Shown piece by piece: positions 11,481-22,030 of a DNA stretch of 64,000 nt; positions within the stretch are counted from its first letter, which is position 1, and every line of letters starts with the position of its first letter. The notes under the pieces are model-generated. The model worked only from the letters and a program-made list of their open reading frames with translations, was not told the origin of the DNA and searched no databases. Source of the DNA: Hexactinellida sp. DTS-2022 (Eukaryota > Porifera > Hexactinellida); the NCBI GenBank assembly GCA_028753945.1, contig JAPNXP010000002.1, positions 4,650,001 to 4,714,000 of the forward strand, written 5' to 3'. The position numbers and the translations under genes were made by a program.

Positions 11481-11679
11481 TTCTCAAAATAATATTCATG
11501 CCGGTGTTTGGGGGCTAATGTCACGGAGTGTGACGAAATCAAGATAGGTTAATTTGAGTTGATCGATATACAAAAGTGAAATGATTCAAATGATTCAACT
11601 TCCCTTGCAATTTATGATTGATCTGGAAATATAATGAACTAAATCAACTCATTAAGAACCACTGTACTAGAGGGAAAGC

Positions 11680-11935
11680 GGAATAATATCGAAACCTGAA
11701 TTTGGAATAATATCGAAACTGATGTTGGAATAAGATCGAAAGCTGAAGTTGGAATAAGATCGAAAGAATTCTCCTAGCTGGAATAAGATCGAAATGATGT
11801 TATGTAGGAATAAGTTCGAAAACCTCGTAAGTTGGAATAAGATCGAAAATATTCTTGAAGTTGGAATAAGATCGAAAATATTCTTGAAGTTGGACTAAGA
11901 TCGAAAGCATGTTATGTTGGAATAAGATCGAGATG
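11680..11935 (+). repeat. Left terminal array of the MULE
   Basis: About ten copies of GGAATAAGATCGAAA (some AATATC, one GGACTAAG, one AAGTTCG) are separated by spacers of 8-14 bases, so copies repeat every 23-29 bp. Probable transposase-binding sites. The complementary array is at 17222-17390. Confidence 0.85.
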
Positions 11936-12106
11936 TCAATTCTTGATTTGTTTGCGTTTGTAATGTTTCTTTAGAAGTGAAATTTTAATTTTATTATTCT
12001 TTGGCACTTGTATTTGCAATATGTTTATTATTGAAACATGAACCGGTAGAATAGGTGGATTACAGTGTTATATAAAATAGATTATGTCTGTATTTAGTTA
12101 AACGAA

Positions 12107-13315
12107 ATGGAATTCTCTTTGATTCAAGGCCAAAGGAAATGTTCCTGGAATTACATAGCAGAAGGCTATCGCTATACTAAGAATCGCGAAAACAATGGCA
12201 TTAGCTATCTTAAATGTACTCTCGCAAAGCAATGTGCTTGTAATAGTTTAGCAAGAGTTGACGCTAGAACTAATCTTTTAGAGGTGACAAGAGGACACAA
12301 TCATTCTCAAGCTGAGTACAAATCTGACAGCATAGTTTTAGCAAACAGAATTAAAAGAACTGCTGTGTCTTCGACTGATACTCTAAGAGAAATTTTCGAT
12401 GATGAATGTCGTGGTTCTTCAGCTGGATCTTCTCTGACCTTTAGGAAACTGGAAAGTACTATGTACAAAAGACGGAAGTTAGAGGTACCCAATATTCCCT
12501 TATCGCCTGAAGAGTTTGTTGAGCAGCTGATAGTTTATTCCTTTACCAACACATACAGATTTTCAAATTGCAAATGATAATGGTACTGCAGTAGTATTTG
12601 CGACTGAATTAATGCTATCAAAATTGAGGGAATCGGATAGTATTCATTTTGATGCCACCTTCAAAGTTGTCCCGCGACTTTTTTACCAACTTATGACCAT
12701 TTTTATTCCGTCTAAAGGACACACTATACCGGCTATTCATATACTTATGACTAGCAAGAATGAACAGCTTTATAAAGCAGTGTTGTTATCCCTGAAAGAT
12801 ATCCTTCCCAATTTCAACCCATCAACAGCGATGTGTGATTTCGAAAAATCTTCCCGTAATGCATTTAGAAGTGTTTATCCCAGTATCAATCTAATAGGAT
12901 GTTGGTTTCATTTTACAAAGGCTATATATGACAAAATTAAGAAATTTGGCCTCTGTAAATTATATAAACTTAACAAAGCATTCAAAAAGTGGATCTACCA
13001 AATCATGTCACTACCCTTTTTGCCTGAAGAAGAAATTCGCCCAACATACTCGACCCTTTCACTGTCATTATTAGGACTTACTACTGCTGAATTGGAACTT
13101 GTCAGTTCGTTCAAGAAATATTTCGTTAAAACATGGTTAGATGGAAGCGAAAATTTGTCCGTGTTTTATTACGAGTTCAGTACGAATAATGGTGCAGAGT
13201 CCTACCACAAAAATTTGAAGTCCAAAATCAAGACAAATCATCCTAATATATGGAAATTTGTGACTTACTTGGAAAATGTAATGTCAGACTATGATTTGGA
13301 ATACAGGAGGTTAAC
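12107..13315 (+). pseudogene. MULE transposase with FLYWCH finger, broken
   Basis: The first frame (12107-12577) opens with a FLYWCH-type zinc finger: WNYIAEGYRYTKNRENNG, then YLKCTLAKQCACNSLA and RGHNHSQ (C..C..HxH). The second frame (12612-13340) is the MULE DDE domain: IHFDATFKVVP (first Asp), TAMCDFEKSSRNAF (second Asp), GCWFHFTKAIYDKI (the C-x2-H step) and NNGAESYHKNL (Glu). The frames are offset near 12530-12560, so one frame break separates finger and catalytic domain. The C-terminus is replaced from 13311 by TTAA plus CGGTGTCCGG, the start of a TTAA element also seen at 16322, so the reading frame ends at 13340 in foreign sequence. Catalytic residues are kept, but the gene as it stands is broken. 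Confidence 0.85.
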
Positions 13316-13797
13316 GGTGTCCGGGGATAGGAATTTTTGATTAATGAAAGGATTATCCAAATGAGCATTTATTTCCATTAGTGAAGTATCACTGAGGGCT
13401 GGGGTGAGCATAACTTAGAAGTCAGTAATAGACTTCTAGAACAAATTTTTGTGGCTAAGTATAGATACTTTCAATATTAGAATAAGAGCGTCTATCTATA
13501 TAACATAGTTTAAATGCATTAGTAAACTGATTCATACTTGTACTATAATGTTCTAATTCAATACTTAACTTCTAATAGGTCTATTATTACCGCCCCATTG
13601 ACTCAGGTAGCGATTAATTACTTTTATGAGGCAATAATTAATTATGAAGGCTCCGGAGTCCAAAAAGGATGTATTTATCAACGAATTTTCATTGTAAGCG
13701 CATTATCTCCATGAAATATTGCTGATTTCTGCGAGAAAAAAAATTCGGGCTTGAAGGTAAGTGTCATTCATTGTGTATAAAATTTTTTGAGTCTTAA
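13315..13797. repeat. Fragment of a CGGTGTCCGG TTAA element, no gene
   Basis: TTAA at 13311-13314 followed by CGGTGTCCGG matches the left end of 16322-17215, but no matching right end is visible, so the insertion is truncated or rearranged. The rest of the stretch is AT-rich and non-coding. Confidence 0.45.
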
Positions 13798-14704
13798 TCG
13801 ATTGTATCTTTCTCAAAAAAGTCTGGCATTTAGTCCGGCATCTGGTCAATCCAAATATTCGTGGAAAAATGGTAAAGAGGGGTTGCAATCTTGTGGAAAA
13901 TTGTTTTATAACTTATAAAACTTTACCTTCAAACTTGCAATAGATCATTGATATTTCTGGGAAGTTAGAGCTAAGCTCTAGCAAATTAATTAATTTAAGG
14001 GTTTATGGGCACAGTGTTGAGAGGACACCACCATATATGGGTATGTGAATTTATAGGAATGTAACTAATTGGATAATGGTCTCATTTGTTATTCCAATGA
14101 GTTTGTATTGGGATATTGATGTGATTATATGTTTAGTACTAAGTTCTAGAGTTTATACTTTAGGAGATAAGAAATTTGCTGTGTCATCAAAAATGGGCAC
14201 ATTACATGCCCATATATGGACCATTTTGAAAACGGTGCGTGTTAGGGTCACAAAATGTATTATTGACGGATAGGAAGTCGGGTATTGCGAGTATTTTGAG
14301 ACGTTATAATTGATTATAGAACCTCGGGTGTCTGAGATAGAAAATTGAGAAGAAAACGTACCCTCGAATGTGATTATAGGCCATAAAAGTCTGAATTTTC
14401 ACTTTTTTATTATTTTTTTTGATCAATTGTTGATTATTTTCGTCGGTGATTGCTTGGATAGAGTAATGATATCGCCACTCCTACCATTGTTGAGGAATAC
14501 ATTACAGATAATCGTTAAAAGTGGTGAAACCAGTGATTCGCAGTACAAAATAGCTCATAACTCTGAATATACGCTTTTTAGAGATTCTAAACTATGTACA
14601 AAAGTTAGTTATCGTCCTTCTGCCGTGCTTGGTCAATAAATAAATATTTGAAATCACTGTTTTTCTTACGGATATTTCCCATTATTCTCCTTCCATGGAC
14701 ACCC
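13798..14704 (-). mobile_element. GGGTGTCC-family TTAA-flanked element
   Basis: Lies between TTAA at 13794-13797 and 14705-14708. It matches 22031-22934 in reverse orientation, where TTAA again borders both sides. It carries two copies of CCATATATGG or near matches (14031, 14212). The ends do not form an obvious inverted repeat, so this may be half of a larger family. Frames inside (e.g. 14370-14639) lack recognisable domains and are also found, decayed, in the other copies. Confidence 0.55.
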
Positions 14705-14708
14705 TTAA

Positions 14709-15390
14709 CTGAATACTGCCGAAAGCTTTTTCATGAATTTCTAATTCACTACAATTCTTTTGAATAAAAAGAATGAACTTTTATATTCAAAGACATCAAG
14801 ACATTCATATTTTGTCAACATTTAAATTTTTTTGCAAAATTCTGTTCAATATTTTATCCAAAAATGGTGACAAACAATTTTTCTTTGAAACGAATTATAC
14901 TGAGGATGAAGGAAGTTAGCCTTACTTTAAAATTACATTATGTGGAGCCATAATATTCCATTTTGGATAACATATTTCAAACGATTCTGACGCATACTAC
15001 TAAATTTACATCAATATTTTAAAACTACTAAAGTTTGTATTTTAAAACCATGGATGACGAAAAAATGTAAGAAAATTCCATAATGTCCCGCAACTCTATA
15101 AATATACGAGTAATACATTCAAAAAAGTGTCTACACATTGAATTCCATAACTAACATGTTTTGCACAGCCAATGTTTACATCTTATTATTTCAAATTGAG
15201 GTGGCATTCAAGTGGCAGATGACACTATTATGCTATGTCTTCATCTTGAAATTTCCAAAAAACTTTTTTATGATTGAATTCGATAGAGTATATAAAAACA
15301 TGTTTAAATCGGAAATCTTTTGAAATTTGTTAATTATTTACTACGTTTTTTTTGCACTGCCACACTGTGTGGCGATTAGGCAGTCTACGG
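14709..15390 (-). mobile_element. CCGTAGACTGCC-family TTAA element, complete
   Basis: About 682 bp between TTAA 14705-14708 and 15391-15394. Read on minus it runs from CCGTAGACTGCCTAATCGCC to GGCAGTATTCAG, so the terminal 12 bases are roughly inverted repeats. Non-autonomous. It is inverted relative to the 11045 fragment and like the 22939-23635 copy in content. Confidence 0.75.
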
Positions 15391-15417
15391 TTAAGTGATG
15401 GATTAGAAACTACCAGA

Positions 15418-15813
15418 ATGCCAAACCTCAGATCTCGCTTAAATTCACAACTTCGAACTAATTATAAAACTCGATTTTTAAATGGGACATATACCACGGT
15501 CCAATATCTAAATTTAATCTCGCTAACAATAGGGGCAGAGAACATAAACGTAGCTTTAATTAGTACCGAGAACGAACTACAGTCAGTTACAGAAGAAACA
15601 CACTCATCGGATGACGAAGAAAGCGTGGAAGCTCGATGTTTTATATGTTTACAGGAGAGAACAGAAAATTTTGCGTTTCTACATCATAATTTTGCTCATG
15701 CTGGATTTGTGAACAATGTGCAAACGAAATACACCAAGCTAATCGTGAATGTCCTATTTGCCGCGGAAAATCGATGGAGTAATGAAGATCTTCCAATAAT
15801 TATAAGCAGATAA
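15418..15813 (+). pseudogene. Small RING-finger protein inside the MULE
   Basis: From the ATG at 15418 the product begins MPNLRSRLNSQLRTNYKTRF. An acidic stretch (THSSDDEESVEARC) leads into CFICLQERTENFAFLHHNFAH, the first half of a RING finger (C-x2-C, then His). The second half, CEQCANEIHQANRECPICRGK, is plain in an adjacent frame over about 15705-15770, so the frame is broken or one base is misread within the finger. RING-HC fingers of this layout act as E3 ubiquitin ligases. The frame lies inside the MULE boundaries set by the 9-bp duplication, just after the TTAA element that ends at 15390, so it may be a second MULE gene or a captured cellular or viral gene. No intron is evident. Confidence 0.6.
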
Positions 15814-15829
15814 AGATTCATTTTTCTTA

Positions 15830-16317
15830 TTATCCCTACTCTCATTATACCTTTTAACATCAATTGTTGACCCTTCATTGACTAAATTTATTTTCAGTCA
15901 TTTATCATTATATAATACTTTCTTGTTGAGCTTTAAATAGCCCTCTTTTGTCTATAGTTATTTGAAATTAAATTGAAAGAAGTTTTAAATGGCCATGAGT
16001 CATAGAAAGGGGTAGTTTGAATTGTCGGAAATTGTTCGAAATGCCAAAGTCGGAAATTGTTCGAAATGCCAAAATAGGAAATATATCGCGCTACACAGGT
16101 GCGAACGCTTCGCGTCCGCACTCGGCCTTCGTCCCTTGAATAGATAACAACTATGCATTTAAAATAACAAATATGTATATTATGATACTAAGAACATCAT
16201 ATTTAAACTCAGCACAATCGATTAACATAGACTACCCATTGGAAGCATGCTTCTATGACATTTTTGAAATCTGATTCCATTAATTACCAAAACAACGATT
16301 TTCGATCTTATTCCAAC
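15830..16317. repeat. Non-coding MULE interior with short repeats
   Basis: Two near-identical 25-bp units (GTCGGAAATTGTTCGAAATG core) lie at about 16022-16071. At 16088-16130 a GC-rich stretch, GGTGCGAACGCTTCGCGTCCGCAC, can fold as a hairpin and resembles Helitron-type 3' hairpins. No gene is seen. Confidence 0.4.
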
Positions 16318-16321
16318 TTAA

Positions 16322-17215
16322 CGGTGTCCGGACTGGCCAAATTACCGAATTTCTTTTATTCCACCGGAATATTTTTTTTTTCTAAATATACACTCAATGA
16401 GATTAATATTTCTCCTCCAATCTTAATTTCGATTTTTCGTTCATAAGTGTCACAATATGACGTTTCAACACCTCCATATATGGCAAAAATTACAAATTTC
16501 GCCGATATCCTTGAAATTTTAAGAGTAGAGTAAGAGTAAGAGTAGAGATTATCTAGTTTTTTCTAGAATTAATATATTGCGGGGGAATACTAAGACACTT
16601 TGGAATCGAATTGGAATGTTAGTAAGTGACTATTGAGACATTAGAACTAAATATACACTTAATTTTCAAAAGCTTCGTTCAAAGAATAATAAAAATTGAT
16701 TTAGAAGCTTAGTTTTGATGAAATGTAATGAGTTATCGCGACAAACTCAACTGCATTGTCAATAACATAACTATATCATTAAAAAATAGGAAGTAGAATG
16801 AGTAATTTATTATTTGGGATTGAATATGGGAACAGATTGTGTGAAATTTCCCAATAAATTGAAGAAATGTGGACTTTGAATCGAAAACTGTAAAAAAATT
16901 GAGGAAAAAAAAGTAAATTCATTGTTAACGCAAGTTGGATAGGTTTCTAAGTAACTCAATATCTTATACAACAACTAGTTAGAAGTTGGGAAGTGCTTCT
17001 ACAAAAGATTATAGACTATTAGACTATGTTACGGTCAATTAGAAGCCATTTTTAGAAATTCGATATATATTTAGTTACATATTGAAATTTGAATTTTTTA
17101 AAGTGCAGTTATTCTTAGAAATGCCTTCCTAGATACTTGTTATGAATCAAAAGTAGCTATGATGAATCAATAATGATTTACCATTAAAAATTATGTAATC
17201 CCAGTCCGGATACCG
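16322..17215. mobile_element. CGGTGTCCGG-family TTAA element
   Basis: The unit is 894 bp with inverted ends CGGTGTCCGGACTGG and CCAGTCCGGATACCG, flanked by TTAA at 16318-16321 and 17216-17219. It landed in the TTAA of a CCAACTTAACATGC spacer in the right MULE array, which shows that it came later than the MULE. Non-coding. Confidence 0.8.
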
Positions 17216-17221
17216 TTAACA

Positions 17222-17390
17222 TGCTTTCGATCTTATTCCAACTTCATTTTCGATCATATTCCAACTTAACATGCTTTCGATCTTATTCCAACTTCATTTT
17301 CGATCTTATTCCAACTTAACATGCTTTCGATCTTATTCCAACTTCATTTTCGATCTTATTCCAACTTCATTTTCGATCTTATTCAGTCTT
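17222..17390 (-). repeat. Right terminal array of the MULE
   Basis: Eight copies of TTTCGATCTTATTCC (complement of the left-array motif), with spacers alternating AACTTCAT and AACTTAACATGC. A ninth copy lies before the inserted TTAA element, at 16301-16315. Confidence 0.85.
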
Positions 17391-17424
17391 CCCATACTAG
17401 AGCTGAGCTCTATATAAGTTATTT

Positions 17425-17700
17425 GCTAATTTATATGTAAACAAGTATGCTGAAAACAAATTTCGCATTTAATAATTTATCATATGAATATTTGTTGTTG
17501 TTGTTTACGCAAATAGGTATACAAATTAATTTAATTAGTCAAAATCAAGCTAGAAGTTATCATTCAACCTGCACTATTGCCAATTTATATGTAAACAAGT
17601 ATGCTGAACACAAATTTCGCATTTATAAATTTCTTTAATTAATATTTGTTGTTGTTGTTTCCGCTAATAGGTAAGCAAATTAATGAAAATTCAAAATCAA
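17425..17700 (+). repeat. Helitron-like fragments, locally duplicated
   Basis: Two adjacent copies of a unit beginning ATTTATATGTAAACAAGTATGC (17430 and 17583), each followed by TTTCGCATTTA and TTGTTGTTGTTT. The same motifs, in the same order, occur in other Helitron-like pieces in this window. The stretch 17700-17815 is unassigned. Confidence 0.45.
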
Positions 17701-18059
17701 CCTAGAAATTAGTTCCTTACGGGCATTATTAGTAAAAATGTTAAACATTGTAATTTGGTAGAAATAGTTATATATAACATCCACTACCATTATCCTTGGT
17801 AGCAAGGATGAGGTGTAAGGCCGCATAGCGGCCGTTAATTTGTTTACCTATTTTGTTTAAACAACAACAAATATTCATATTATAAATTTATAAATGCGAA
17901 ATTCGTGTTCAGCATACTTTTACCTATTATAACATTTTTTTCCATATTGTATAACATTTGGAATTTAGTTTCTATCTCAATTATAAATGCGGTTTCTAGT
18001 CCCCCATCACTTTAATACAATCTGGACAAACACACAAACACACAACAATCGAGAATAAA

Positions 18060-19739
18060 CGCTACCTACGAGTACTATTTTGCCAATGGCTACAAAATCA
18101 CAAAAAAATTATAATTCGACTATAGACGCTTGATTAAGCCCCCAAGGATTTGCAAAGGTCAGACGTACAATATCTCGATTAATTTGACCTCTATAAGTAC
18201 GATATTTGGGGTGCTGAGTGTACTTTTTCAGTGGTTCAGCACTTTCAGAGGGATTGTTTGCTGTAACTGACGTGATTTTTTGTGATTTTCCTTGATTATA
18301 CCTGGCCCATTAGATAGTCTGCTGTAAAACACCAAAATTGATAAAAAAATCATATAGAAAGAGAAAATTCGCCAAGTTAGGGCACATTATCCATCCTTGG
18401 GTCCGATTTCTAACACACCCCCTCTGAATACATTTATCAGTCACCCGTGCACCTAGAATTAAAATGCACTAGTGAAAAAGGCTCGCAATATACGACTTCC
18501 TATGAGTCCCTAATACATTTTGTGACCCTCAGACGCCCCGTTTTTTCAAATGACCATATATGGGCATTGATATGTGCCACATTTTGATGATTCAGCAATT
18601 TTGTATCTCATAAACTAGAGAAATCAGAGCTTAGCACTAATCGATTATTCACATCAATATATCATGCATATATCATTGGAATAACAAATTGGACTATTTT
18701 CCAAATAGTTACCATGCTAAGAAGCCCATGCCCATATAAGGAGGTGTCATGTGACCATCACAAACCATCGATCATGAAAATCAGAGTTGTGCAAGATCTT
18801 AGCTCTAACTTGCTAACACTATCAGTAATCGAATTCGAGGAATATGAACTGCTTCAATTATCTTCAAACCATTATCTGTAAGAAGTATTGTAGGTTTGTG
18901 CCACTATTGTGTCCTTCTATACCAGGGGTGTCCAAACTTTTTAGAGCGCGGGCCACAATGGAAAAATGTCATAGTATTACGGGCCTGAGAGGTAACATTT
19001 CCTATTATACACATTTTGTATTGTATTTGCAGTAGCATTAATGGGAAATAAACTATGATACTGAGGAAGTATAAACTAATTTCATGACATATTAGCAAAA
19101 GAAGCGAATTACACGCGGGCCACAGCGAATGGTCTCGCGGGCCACATGTGGCCCGGGGGCCACGGTTTGAGCACCCTTGTTCTATACCCTCTTCTCCACA
19201 TAAATATTTTCTAATTCCGGCTGTGGAAAAAGCTAGAGAACTCCGTGATTATTTATCGTTTCAACTTGAAATTTCGGGGAGATGTAGTTTATATATATAT
19301 CTAAATACCGTTCGGAGCGTTTCCATACTTTTTTCTATTTTCGCAAAGTTGTATGGCCACATTTCTCAAAATAGCGAAATTCCATGGAAAAATTGACCTA
19401 AATTTTTGAATTCCTTATAAATTTAAATATTTCGATAATATTGGTGATTTTAACGTATACCCAATTTGAATGCATATTGATTTGACTATTAATGAAGTAA
19501 AACAAAGTGTTTCAAGTTATCGTGATTTTCTACTAGAAATATCTATGGTTTATATTACATAGCAACGCTATATATGTTTTCATTGAATATAGGCAAGCTT
19601 AAGAATGAAATCAATGATGTTAGTTATTTTTCAAGTACTCTATAGTAAGGTAAAGGAACTGATATACTAATTGAATTGACATCGTTAATAGTTTTGATTT
19701 TACCCATTACGTCACAGTCCTGACTAGTCGTAGGTAGCC
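18060..19739. mobile_element. Non-autonomous Kolobok-like element (CGCTACCTACGA ends)
   Basis: The unit is 1680 bp with ends CGCTACCTACGAGTACT and GACTAGTCGTAGGTAGCC, like those of the autonomous element 48677-52264 (CGCTACCTACGACTACT). TAAA lies at 18056-18059 and TTAA at 19740-19743; comparison with other Helitron-like copies shows that the original target was TTAA. The interior holds sequence related to the GGGTGTCC family (about 18420-18800, with CCATATATGG) and an hAT MITE. Probably mobilised in trans by the autonomous relative. Confidence 0.7.
18923..19179. mobile_element. hAT MITE (CAGGGGTGTCCAAAC ends)
   Basis: The unit is 257 bp with ends CAGGGGTGTCCAAACTTTTT and GGTTTGAGCACCCTTG and GC-rich subterminal GCGGGCCACA stretches, flanked by exact TTCTATAC at 18915-18922 and 19180-19187. 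These ends are widespread among animal hAT MITEs. Confidence 0.9.
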
Positions 19740-19834
19740 TTAATAATATAGATACATTAGTTGAGTCTCTAATTCTTTAAATTGTGTTAATAAAAGAAAT
19801 TTCTTTTCCTGGAGGCGGTAGAGCGTCTCCTCAA

Positions 19835-19980
19835 CATTCAGTGCCTTTCCAAAGACCCTTACATTCAGTGCCTTTCAAAAGACCCGTACATTCAGTGCCT
19901 TTCAAAATACCCGTACATTCAGTGCCTATCCAAATACCCGTACATTCAGTGCCGATCCAAAGACCCGTACATTCTCTACA
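19835..19980 (+). repeat. 27-bp minisatellite, open as a 9-residue repeat
   Basis: Five to six copies of a 27-bp unit (CATTCAGTGCCTTTCCAAAG core). In the frame 19784-20017 it encodes HSVPFKRPV-like repeats between a Gly-rich start and a Lys/Thr-rich tail. No promoter or splice context is seen. Because 27 is a multiple of three, the frame stays open by default, so I do not call it a gene. Confidence 0.7.
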
Positions 19981-20230
19981 AACAAAAGTACCAAAACTAA
20001 CAAACAAACAAGACTGACAAACTAATAAACCTAACAACAAACTAATATTTCAATTAAGGTTAAGTATCCCCTGGAAATCTAAATTGTACTTGGGCACGTT
20101 AGTCTGTCTCATAATAACCCTTCCAATTATCTATTGTTTAAGACAAAGTTTGACTCTCTAGCTTATATACTTCCCGAGATACAGCAAGGTATGTGGATAT
20201 GGAACTAAAGGACAAATGATTGAACACAAC

Positions 20231-20592
20231 ATTAATTGAAATTTTTCTATAAACAGAGTCAGATCTGAAATTTGGGTAGTTATCAATGCGATGTTAATGC
20301 CTATATAGTTAGTACTAACTACTAGCACGGGGGGCGACAGAGAGCTTTAAGCAATTACGTGATTGATTAAAAATATTTCTCGAGTGACTAATCATAATTT
20401 TCAGAATGATGAAACATTCCAGAAAATTATGATTAGTCACTCGAGAAATATTCTTAATCAATCACGTAATTGCTTAAAGCTCTCTGTCGCCCCCGTGCTA
20501 GTAGTTAGTACTAACTATATAGGCATTAACATCGCATTGATAACTACCCAAATTTCAGATCTGACTCTGTTTATAGAAAAATTTCAATTAAT
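20231..20592. repeat. Near-perfect 362-bp palindrome (foldback element)
   Basis: Arms 20231-20402 and 20422-20592 match with one substitution and one G/C-run length difference, around a 19-base centre. The outer ends read ATTAATTGAAATTTTTC. The arm includes CTCGAGAAATATT and TTAGTACTAACTA. A diverged half copy lies around 36890-37195. It could extrude as a cruciform, and its transcripts would form a long hairpin. Confidence 0.9.
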
Positions 20593-20604
20593 TACACAAA
20601 TATA

Positions 20605-20810
20605 TCTATACAGTATTAGTAAATCTCGATTGTTGTGTGTTTTGTTTGCTTGTCCGGATTGTATTAAATTATGGGCGATAGATACTGCATTTATATGTGA
20701 GACATAAACTAACTTTCAAATGTTATAATTGGTAAACAAGTTTGCAGATTTCGAATTTCGCATTTACAAGTTTCTAAAATGATTATTTATTGTTGTTTAC
20801 AAAAATTAGA
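20605..20810 (+). mobile_element. Helitron-like fragment
   Basis: It starts ATCTATACAGTATTAGTAAA and continues CTCGATTGTTGTGTG, TCCGGATTGTATTAAA, GGTAAACAAGTTTGC and TTTCGCATTTA, the same order of motifs as at 32830-33056 (reversed). Truncated. Confidence 0.45.
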
Positions 20811-20854
20811 GGGGTCAAAAATTAAGATTCCGTCACCAACCTCTGGCTAGTTAA

Positions 20855-22026
20855 GGTTCAGGTATACTCTACAAAATCCCAAATCTCGTTAAAATCTCGT
20901 TTTTATTGCATTTTCGGAATTGTGTGGATACCAGGCTTGGGGCTGATTACGATTACAATCGTAATCGATTGTAATCGATTACAACTTTTCCTGTAATCGT
21001 AATCGTAATCATAATCAAGCTTTTTTTGAAGGATGTAATCGTAATCGTAATTGTAATCACCCACTAGTAATCAGCCCCAGGTATGGCACCAGACCCCCCA
21101 AATTTTCCACAATAACTTTAAATAAGGTTATAGTTTAAGGGTTCACTGATCTCATTGCACCCCGAAAGATATATCTGGTCCCTACAAATAATTCTTGGTG
21201 GCTACCCCCATGCACACGGGCCTTATTTTTCGTGCGCATGAAACTCCGGGGCTTAATCGGAACGATCGTATTGCATCGTAAAGAAAATCAAATTGTAATC
21301 AATTGTAATTGATTGTAATCGATTACAACATTTCGTGTAATCGTAATCGTAATCATAATCAAGCTTTTTCTGAAAGATGTAATCGTAATCGTAATCGTAA
21401 TCACTCACTAAAAATCAGCCCCAGGTATGGTGGATACCCATGTGGACTCTCACGAAATTTCTAAGAAGAATTCCAATTATTTCTCCAGTTTGACTATCCT
21501 CAATTTTTGAAAAAAACATAGGGGTTCTGGTGTTGGTTGCCGGTTGCTGTATACCCTAGAAACTTGATAATTTCGGGACATTGCCACATATAGGTTTGAT
21601 CTATTATTTGAATAGAACAGCATATATCGCATCTTAATTTCAAATCTTATGGAAAAATATTGAAAAATCTCTATGATACAGTCTTTTTAGTGTCCTCCAC
21701 CTAAGCCACTGCCATAGGGGACACTTTTTTTCAAACCCCGCTATCTCCAAACACAATTATTGCCATTGCGGAAGTCATATTATGACTCATATACCACCTA
21801 GAAACAAAATCTCAACGGTTTTGGACAGCTCTCAATTAGTTCTATCATATGAGTGCAGCGATTTCATTTGTAACTTTTATTTTTAATTTTATTTAATTTA
21901 TTGATGATGAAAAAAGTGATGTCCACATTTATTGAGGAAAAATTTTACTCATAAGTGATTAAAAGAATTCTTGCAGTCATATGATAGATTAGAAGTTTCT
22001 CCATGTAATGCAACAACAATCTCCTC
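20855..22026 (-). mobile_element. GGTTCAGGTATAC-family TTAA element, truncated
   Basis: It starts GGTTCAGGTATACTCTA after TTAA 20851-20854 and matches 46560-48275 in reverse (shared GTGTCCTCCACC and ATGCAACAACAATC blocks). It is cut at 22027, where another TTAA element begins, and it carries the hAT MITE 20942-21429. Non-coding. Confidence 0.7.
20942..21429 (+). mobile_element. hAT MITE with iterated GTAATC motifs
   Basis: The unit is 488 bp, flanked by exact GTGGATAC at 20934-20941 and 21430-21437. Ends: CAGGCTTGGGGCTGATTAC and CAGCCCCAGGTATG. Both subterminal parts are dense in GTAATC/GATTAC repeats in both orientations. Other copies: 29256-29754 and 43444-43916. Confidence 0.88.
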
Positions 22027-22030
22027 TTAA

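Larger units (their letters stand above)
11673..17393 (+). mobile_element. MULE transposon with tandem-array ends
   Basis: The left end starts GGAAAGCGGAATAATATCG, and the right end, read inward, GGGAAGACTGAATAAGATCG. Flanks GTACTAGAG (11664-11672) and ATACTAGAG (17394-17402) match at 8 of 9 bases, the 9-bp duplication expected of MULEs. Each end is an array of a 15-bp motif, GGAATAAGATCGAAA, pointing inward: ten copies at 11680-11935, eight at 17222-17390 plus one at 16301-16315. It holds a transposase pseudogene and a RING-finger frame and has been enlarged by TTAA elements at 13798-14704, 14709-15390 and 16322-17215. Confidence 0.8.
17818..19753 (-). mobile_element. Helitron-like element split by a TTAA element
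   Basis: The two pieces are 17818-18059 and 19740-19753. Read on minus, it starts TCTATATTATTAAA, continues into the interrupted CTCGATTGTTGTGTGT, then GCGAAATTTGTGT-like sequence, and reaches the hairpin GGCCGCTATGCGGCC at about 17819-17833. The interrupting element sits exactly in the TTAA of the terminal ATATTATTAA. No protein is encoded. Confidence 0.45.

Noticed and set aside
11045-15390. A single 4.3-kb transposon between two inverted CCGTAGACTGCC ends
   Set aside because: The right copy (14709-15390) is complete by itself with TTAA on both sides, and the MULE boundary at 11673 lies between, so these are two separate insertions in opposite orientation.
19784-20017. Protein with HSVPFKRPV repeats
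   Set aside because: A 27-bp minisatellite stays open in frame by arithmetic; no start context, splice sites or homologous domain.
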